9,901 bases of DNA, taken from positions 1 to 9,901 of the forward strand of contig JAFPCT010000168.1 of NCBI GenBank assembly GCA_017390125.1. Reading direction: 5' to 3'. How positions within the stretch are numbered: position 1 is the stretch's first letter; the number at the start of each line of letters is the position of its first letter. Shown piece after piece: positions 5,592-9,901 of the stretch. Origin of the DNA: Treponema sp. (GTDB taxonomy: Bacteria; Spirochaetota; Spirochaetia; Treponematales; Treponemataceae). The translations under genes were made by a program, and so were the position numbers. The notes below the pieces were generated by a model, which was given only the letters and a program-made list of their open reading frames with translations, had not been told where the DNA came from and searched no databases.

Positions 5592-7667
5592 TTATTCACC
5601 ATCCTTCTTCAAAGATTTTGCAGTTTCTGAATCCCTTTCGTCATTAGGATTGTATTTGATGTGTATGCTTCTGCGGCGGATAATGCGGCATCTCCATACA
5701 ATGAATCCTGCGATTGCAACAAGAACTGCAAGTCCGAACTGGTTGAAATATTTTACGATGACTGCAAAAAGGGTAGCAGTGTTCGAAAGTGTGTTCAATG
5801 TAAGGCCTTTTGTGCGCATTGTACACAAGTCGTTGTTTCCGTTCATGTAGTCAACGGCATTGCGGACAAACATGGCGATCGGCTCGTTTCCGCTGTCATT
5901 GATAAGCTGATTGCTTGTGATGTATGCAGTGTTCGCAATGAAAATCTTTCCTGCACGTGTTCCCTGTGAAAGGTGAGTAGTTGTGCTGAGCTCTGAAGTT
6001 CCGTCAGGTTCTTCTTCTGCCGGGTTCTTTTCAAATGCGCTTTTGAATTTACCTTCAAGAAGAACGGCAATGTTTTCAGACTTTTCCCGTGTTTTGTCAT
6101 ACGGAGGCTGCATCTGAGGACTAATCTGGAAGTTTGTTGTCTCAACCCATGACTTAGGCGAAGTTTTTGCAAGGACTGTAGCCTTTACGTTTTTGCCTGC
6201 CTTTTCTGCGTCCAGGGTGATTGTTCCAGGCTGAAGGAAGATTACATAGCCCAGGTTCTTTGTTATTACGTTCTTCTGAGAAACCTGCTTTTTCTGAAGC
6301 ATAGGAGCCCAGTACATTTTCATGTTGCCGTAGCCCTGCTGCTGGTATACATAACATTCTTCGTCAAATACGTAATTTGATTCGAGTTTTGCACCGTAAG
6401 CTTCAAGGAGAGTGTTCAGGCCGCTGTTGATTGGTGCGTAAGCCGGCTGCTGATAATAGCCAGCCTGGTCAACTCTGAACGGATCTGCAAAAATCATTAC
6501 GTTTCCGCCCTTCATGATGAACTGGTCGAGCTTGTAAAGTTCTTCCTTTGAAATTTCTGTTTTTGCACCGTTGATTACGATTGTGTTCAAGTTTGAAGGA
6601 ATGTCTTCTTCTGTAAGCTTGAGTTCCTTGAAATCATACATGTCGGAAATAATTTTCTTGAAGTTGATCTCCTCGCCGTTTTCGTCTGTAAGGCTTGCTT
6701 CTCCGTGTTCTGTAAGGTAGCCGATCTGTGTTGATTTTGAAAGAAGGCTTTCCAGAGAATCAGAAAGAGTTGACTCAAGGTTCTGAATGCCTGCGATTCC
6801 GTAGCCGAAAATTGAACGCTGGATTGAAAGAGGAACTGTGCGGAAGTTTTCGCCGTAGCCGATTACAAGTCCGAATGCACCTTTTCCTTCGCTTCCGTTT
6901 TTGTTCTGCCACTTGAAAAGCTGAAGTCCGTAAAGGTCTGCCGCTTCCTGAATCTCGTCGTCCAAAGGATTCTTTGACACGAAAGTAAGGCGGTTCAGGT
7001 TCTTAAGGTTCACCTTGTTGAATGCTGAGCCGACCTGCATTGAGATTTCATCGTAGCCTGCGATGCGGAACTGCTTGAGCTCTTCGCTTGCGTACAGTGT
7101 GACTGTGATTTTTTCATCCGGGCCAAGACCTGCAAGAGTGTCTGACTGAGAAATCATCTTTGAAATTTTTGTTGTAAGGTTGTATTCAAAGCCGGAATCA
7201 CTTGTAATTCCGTCGATTACTTCTATTGAATCGCCGTACGTGATTGCAAGACCCATCCATACCTGTTTGAATCCTACCTCGCTGTTTTTTACCTGCTGAA
7301 TCTGAACCTGTCGCAGACCGTAGCCCTGTGCGATTTTCTGATTCTCAGGCTTGTTCATGTTGAAGAACTGATAGCTGAAGTTTTTGTTTGCCGCACCTTT
7401 GTATTCAACAAGGATGTCTTTTACATACTGGCTTGTTGCGTTGTACGGAGCAGGAAGATTGTCGCTGAAGAAAACCTTTACGGAAAGTGGTTCTGTAAGG
7501 GTTCTTACTGTGCTTCGGCTTGCTTCCGAAATTGAATATGAGCCCTGGCTTGTAAGGTCAAAGCGCAGGAATGCCTTGCGGCATGCAATGTTTGCAAGGA
7601 CTAAGATCAATGCAAACAGAACAAAATCGCTGGCAGAACTTTTTAACCATTTTGAAAATTTATTCAT
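5592..7667 (-). CDS. gldG: GldG-family ABC-transport auxiliary protein
   Basis: This 691-residue protein has a membrane helix near each end (about 14-32 and 643-660) and a large region between them that should face the periplasm. The N-terminal domain shows the family pattern RFDLTSQGSYSIS followed by LTEPLSVKVFFSDNLPAPY (about 35-75). The central ABC-transport-auxiliary-type domain has GYLTEHGE (316-323) and LDQFIMKGGNVMIFADPF (380-397), related to glutamine-amidotransferase-like folds but without an evident catalytic cysteine. The C-terminal FVRNAVDYMNGN segment before the last helix is also typical. The protein acts with an ATPase (gldA) and permease (gldF) as a putative exporter. In gliding Bacteroidetes the homologues support motility, but in spirochaetes the substrate is unknown. 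ATG 7667 has AAGGCGG at 7677-7683, and the gap to gldF is 16 bases. The symbol denotes the family, not proven orthology. Confidence 0.9.
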   Translation of the reverse strand: MNKFSKWLKSSASDFVLFALILVLANIACRKAFLRFDLTSQGSYSISEASRSTVRTLTEPLSVKVFFSDNLPAPYNATSQYVKDILVEYKGAANKNFSYQFFNMNKPENQKIAQGYGLRQVQIQQVKNSEVGFKQVWMGLAITYGDSIEVIDGITSDSGFEYNLTTKISKMISQSDTLAGLGPDEKITVTLYASEELKQFRIAGYDEISMQVGSAFNKVNLKNLNRLTFVSKNPLDDEIQEAADLYGLQLFKWQNKNGSEGKGAFGLVIGYGENFRTVPLSIQRSIFGYGIAGIQNLESTLSDSLESLLSKSTQIGYLTEHGEASLTDENGEEINFKKIISDMYDFKELKLTEEDIPSNLNTIVINGAKTEISKEELYKLDQFIMKGGNVMIFADPFRVDQAGYYQQPAYAPINSGLNTLLEAYGAKLESNYVFDEECYVYQQQGYGNMKMYWAPMLQKKQVSQKNVITKNLGYVIFLQPGTITLDAEKAGKNVKATVLAKTSPKSWVETTNFQISPQMQPPYDKTREKSENIAVLLEGKFKSAFEKNPAEEEPDGTSELSTTTHLSQGTRAGKIFIANTAYITSNQLINDSGNEPIAMFVRNAVDYMNGNNDLCTMRTKGLTLNTLSNTATLFAVIVKYFNQFGLAVLVAIAGFIVWRCRIIRRRSIHIKYNPNDERDSETAKSLKKDGE

Positions 7668-7683
7668 CTTTATCTACCGCCTT

Positions 7684-8412
7684 TTATTTGCTTTCGTTCT
7701 GCTGGCAGATTACTGTCAGACTGAAGAAAAATGCTGTAAGTGAAACAAAGTAAACCAAATCCCTGGTGTCAATTATTCCGCGGGAAATCGATGTAAAGTG
7801 CTGGTTTGCGCTGATGAACTGCAGGAAACCGACGATCGGACCCGGAAGGAAGATGAGGAATTCGCTTATCATTGTAAGGACTATGCAGATTATGAAACCT
7901 GTAAAGAACGCAATGATCTGATTCTTTGTAATTGATGAGGCGAAAAGTCCGATTGAAGTGAAGGCTGCGCAAAGGAAGATTGTTCCAAGGTAGCCGCCGA
8001 TTACAGGACCTGCATCAGGAAGTCCGAAAGGAAGGATTCCGATGAGGTACAGGAGTGTAGGAGCGATCATTGCGGCTGCTGCGATGAGGGCTGCAAGGTA
8101 TTTTCCCAGCACTACGTCAAATTCCGTTACAGGAAGGGTGTAAAGGGTTTCGATTGAGCCGGACTTTTTTTCTTCCGCATAGAGGCGCATTGTAAGAGCC
8201 GGAATGAAGAATGAAAGCAGGATCGGAAGCAGCGAGAAAAGATTTCGCAGGCTCGCGCGGTTCTGCAGGAAAAATGCTGTAAAGAACATTATGCCGGAAA
8301 TTATAAGGAAAAGACCGGTTACGATATATGCAATTGGACTTGAAAAATAAGTTCCAAGTTCGCGCTTCATTATTACGAGCGCAGGTTTCGTTGATTTTTT
8401 TGAATTGCTCAT
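7684..8412 (-). CDS. gldF: GldF-like ABC-2-type permease
   Basis: This 242-residue integral membrane protein has about six hydrophobic spans (28-49, 57-75, 104-126, 138-160, 165-189, 217-237), the size and layout of an ABC-2 permease half. The region after span 2 (RLYAEEKKSGSIETLYTLPVTEFDVVLGKYLA) is the characteristic coupling loop with the E-E-x-x-x-G-S-x-E-x-L pattern. It should form the membrane channel driven by the gldA ATPase, probably as a dimer. The start overlaps the gldA stop by four bases (ATGA, 8409-8412), a sign of coupled translation, with GGAG just upstream. The substrate is not evident. Confidence 0.93.
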   Translation of the reverse strand: MSNSKKSTKPALVIMKRELGTYFSSPIAYIVTGLFLIISGIMFFTAFFLQNRASLRNLFSLLPILLSFFIPALTMRLYAEEKKSGSIETLYTLPVTEFDVVLGKYLAALIAAAAMIAPTLLYLIGILPFGLPDAGPVIGGYLGTIFLCAAFTSIGLFASSITKNQIIAFFTGFIICIVLTMISEFLIFLPGPIVGFLQFISANQHFTSISRGIIDTRDLVYFVSLTAFFFSLTVICQQNESK

Positions 8413-9347
8413 TTTTCTGCTCCGTTATCTGCAGTTAATGCATGGAATACATCTTCAAGGCTGTTTCGCTGAAGAACAAGTTCGTAAAGAGGAAGACCTT
8501 TTTCAAGCATGGCTTTTGCTAGGGCAGGCCTGATTTCAGAACCGGTCTTTACTGCTATGATTGCGGCGGCAAGATTCTCTGCCTCTGCTTTTTCGAATGT
8601 TATGCTTTCAATGCCTTCGACGCCGTTGATTGCGGCACTGAGCTCAGCTTCTGTTGCCTGTACGCAGAGACGTACTGAGGCGCTGTTTCCGTATCTTGTG
8701 CGGAGCTGCTCTGTAGGACTGTCGGCAACAAGTTTTCCGCCGCTTATGATGATTACGCGGCTGCAGAGCATCTCAACTTCACTGAGAATGTGTGTTGAGA
8801 TGATTACTGTACGGGTTTTACCGATTTCCTTGATGAGGGAACGTACGTCTTCTATCTGGTTAGGGTCAAGGCCGCTTGTAGGTTCGTCCAGAATAAGGAT
8901 TTCCGGATCATTCATGAGGGCGTGGGCAAGTCCGACTCTCTGGCGGTAACCGCGGCTGAGCTCGCCGATATTTTTATGCATTACTTCCTTGAGGCCGCAT
9001 TCTCTGCACAATACCGGAACTTTTTCGTCCGGGTTCTGGCCTTCAAGTTCTGCAATATAGCGCAGGTAGTCTTCTACAATCATTTCTCCGTAGAGCGGAG
9101 CTGATTCCGGCATGTAGCCAATCTTTCTCTTTGATTCTACCGGATTTTCTCTGATATCGGTTCCGTCGATTTTAATGGAACCTTCGCCCGGCTTTAAGAA
9201 TCCTGTGATCATGCGCATGGTCGTAGTTTTTCCGGCACCGTTAGGACCTAAAAGACCAACAATCTGTCCTGTCGGAATAGAAAAACTTACGTCGTTTACT
9301 GCACGGAATGTCCCGAAATTTCGGGAAACGTGAGAAACTTCAATCAT
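8409..9347 (-). CDS. gldA: GldA-like ABC transporter ATP-binding protein
   Basis: This 312-residue ATPase powers the exporter encoded with gldF. Motifs in order are Walker A GPNGAGKTT (34-42), the Q-loop region IGYMPE (76-81) where Glu replaces Gln as in many ABC-2 exporters, the signature LSRGYRQRVG (130-139), Walker B LILDEP (151-156), the D-loop SGLD (158-161) and the switch His186 in STHIL. A C-terminal region of about 90 residues follows, as in drug- and Gld-type exporters. Translation from ATG 9347 is supported by AAGGGGAAG just upstream. It is the first gene of the four-gene operon; yhbY lies 84 bases upstream on the same strand, so read-through is possible. Confidence 0.95.
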   Translation of the reverse strand: MIEVSHVSRNFGTFRAVNDVSFSIPTGQIVGLLGPNGAGKTTTMRMITGFLKPGEGSIKIDGTDIRENPVESKRKIGYMPESAPLYGEMIVEDYLRYIAELEGQNPDEKVPVLCRECGLKEVMHKNIGELSRGYRQRVGLAHALMNDPEILILDEPTSGLDPNQIEDVRSLIKEIGKTRTVIISTHILSEVEMLCSRVIIISGGKLVADSPTEQLRTRYGNSASVRLCVQATEAELSAAINGVEGIESITFEKAEAENLAAAIIAVKTGSEIRPALAKAMLEKGLPLYELVLQRNSLEDVFHALTADNGAEK

Positions 9348-9431
9348 TTTCTTCCCCTTATTTTATTTAAATAATTTTATTCAATATAAATTAAACAGTT
9401 TTGCGAGCAAAAAGTTACTGCTTGAAAAGGC
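9348..9431 (-). promoter_or_regulatory. AT-rich leader upstream of gldA, possible promoter
   Basis: This 84-base gap between yhbY and gldA is very A+T-rich and should hold the gld operon promoter. On the minus strand, TATATT about 16 bases after TTGCTC is a possible but weak -10/-35 pair (3 of 6 at -35). A small stem, TTTTG-CTCG-CAAAA within 9400-9413, followed by T-rich sequence could act as a weak terminator for yhbY. Neither is convincing by eye. Confidence 0.35.
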
Positions 9432-9746
9432 TTATTTTGTCTTATTCAGTTCCTTCTCGTATTTCCTGTCGGCTGGTTTTTCTGCAGGTTTGTAAAGGAT
9501 TGCCACGTTTCCGATTATGCGTACAAGGTTTGCGTCGCATGACTGGCAGAGACCTTCTGTAAGCTCATGCTTTTCTTCTTTAAATTCGTTGAATTTAACT
9601 TTAATCAATTCATGGCATTCAAGTGACATGAGGACTTTTTCTGTAACTCCGTCTGTAACGCCGTTTCCGCCTACGATTACTACCGGCTCAATCTGATTTG
9701 CTTGTTTTTCAAGAATTTTTCGTTGTTTACTATTAATTTCTATCAT
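9432..9746 (-). CDS. yhbY: YhbY/CRS1-YhbY (CRM) domain RNA-binding protein
   Basis: This 104-residue protein is close to the usual length of YhbY, a KH-like RNA-binding protein that associates with pre-50S ribosomal particles. Visible features are SKQRKILEKQANQIEPVVIVGGNGVTDGV at the N-terminus, including the GxxG-type loop GGNG (26-29), then HELIKVKFNEF (45-55) and the last strand NLVRIIGNVAILYKP. A CxxC pair (C67, C70, in CQSCDA) sits where most homologues have no cysteines. A Lys/Glu-rich tail of about 15 residues follows. The start at 9746 matches the family N-terminus, but I see no Shine-Dalgarno just upstream, which is unusual here. Confidence 0.95.
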   Translation of the reverse strand: MIEINSKQRKILEKQANQIEPVVIVGGNGVTDGVTEKVLMSLECHELIKVKFNEFKEEKHELTEGLCQSCDANLVRIIGNVAILYKPAEKPADRKYEKELNKTK

Positions 9747-9761
9747 AACTTAATTTTATCA

Positions 9762-9901
9762 CAAAACAGCGCTATTGAACAGATTTCCAATGGTCGTCTT
9801 GATAATGTTGTAAGTGTTGTTGATGCAAAACGCCTTGTTGATGAATTTGCAGGCGGTGACCAACTTTTAAAAGAAGATATGGGCGAAGAAGATATTGAAT
9901 C
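9762..9901 (+). CDS. fragment of a CobW/P47K-family GTPase (5'-truncated, runs off the window)
   Basis: An open frame on the plus strand encodes about 46 residues reading QNSAIEQISNGRLDNVVSV then VDAKRLVDEFAGGDQLLKE and DMGEEDIE. The LDNVVSVVDAKRLVDEF stretch resembles the middle of CobW/YjiA-type metallochaperone GTPases. There a strand ending in VDA follows the conserved switch region, and an E-D-I segment leads to the NKxD motif. In those proteins about 100 residues, including the GxxGxGKT loop and the CxCC metal motif, come first. Here the frame instead runs back into yhbY antisense with no ATG or GTG start and no P-loop sequence. Codon choice looks genuinely coding. The family call rests on a short piece; the gene is either truncated or its 5' half is elsewhere. 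Confidence 0.55.

Noticed and set aside
8509..8949. 146-residue open frame on the plus strand inside gldA
   Set aside because: It is antisense to the ABC ATPase motifs and has a low-complexity Ser/Arg composition typical of shadow frames.
9755..9763. Extended -10-like TGTGATAAA on the minus strand upstream of yhbY
   Set aside because: Transcription would begin about two bases before the yhbY ATG, giving an almost leaderless message, and no -35 is evident. It is not strong enough to annotate.

Overview
The window looks like chromosomal DNA of a spirochaete, most likely a Treponema relative. This is inferred from the protein styles (a divergent HU pair, a LysM-type domain, and a GldA/GldF/GldG/DUF4340 export operon in a non-Bacteroidetes codon context). 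No rRNA or other phylogenetic marker is present. The DNA is moderately AT-rich, coding density is very high, and I see no mobile elements, tRNAs or CRISPR arrays.

Left block (1-2123, + strand): the tail of an unidentified gene is followed almost without gaps by a stand-alone HU-family protein (104-379). Next comes a second HU-like protein (372-1535) whose DNA-binding domain is joined through an acidic linker to one transmembrane helix and a C-terminal LysM-like domain. The block ends with a small lipoprotein carrying a carboxypeptidase-regulatory-like beta domain (1566-2123). The 8-base overlap of the two HU genes and the 30-base gap to the lipoprotein suggest one operon. It may link the nucleoid to the cell envelope.

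Middle block (2137-4621, - strand): a metal-resistance operon encodes an ArsR/SmtB-family repressor followed by a P1B-type zinc/cadmium-type ATPase with a His-rich N-terminus. Its control region is unusually clear. A TTGACA-17-TAATAT promoter overlaps a perfect 19-base inverted repeat containing an SmtB-like 12-2-12 operator. This layout moves the repressor start to 4550. The operon converges on the lipoprotein gene with 13 bases between stop codons and no visible terminator.

Right block (4623-9347, - strand): gldA (ATPase), gldF (ABC-2 permease), gldG (periplasmic auxiliary protein with terminal membrane anchors) and a DUF4340 protein form a tightly packed operon. It ends in a strong intrinsic terminator that abuts the -35 box of the metal operon. 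Upstream lies yhbY (9432-9746), a ribosome-associated RNA-binding protein.

Right edge (9762-9901, + strand): a reading frame resembling the interior of a CobW/P47K-family GTPase begins head-to-head with yhbY. It has no start codon and no room for its N-terminal GTP-binding half. yhbY also lacks a clear Shine-Dalgarno on its side of the junction. This points to a rearrangement, a decayed gene or an assembly join near 9747-9770.
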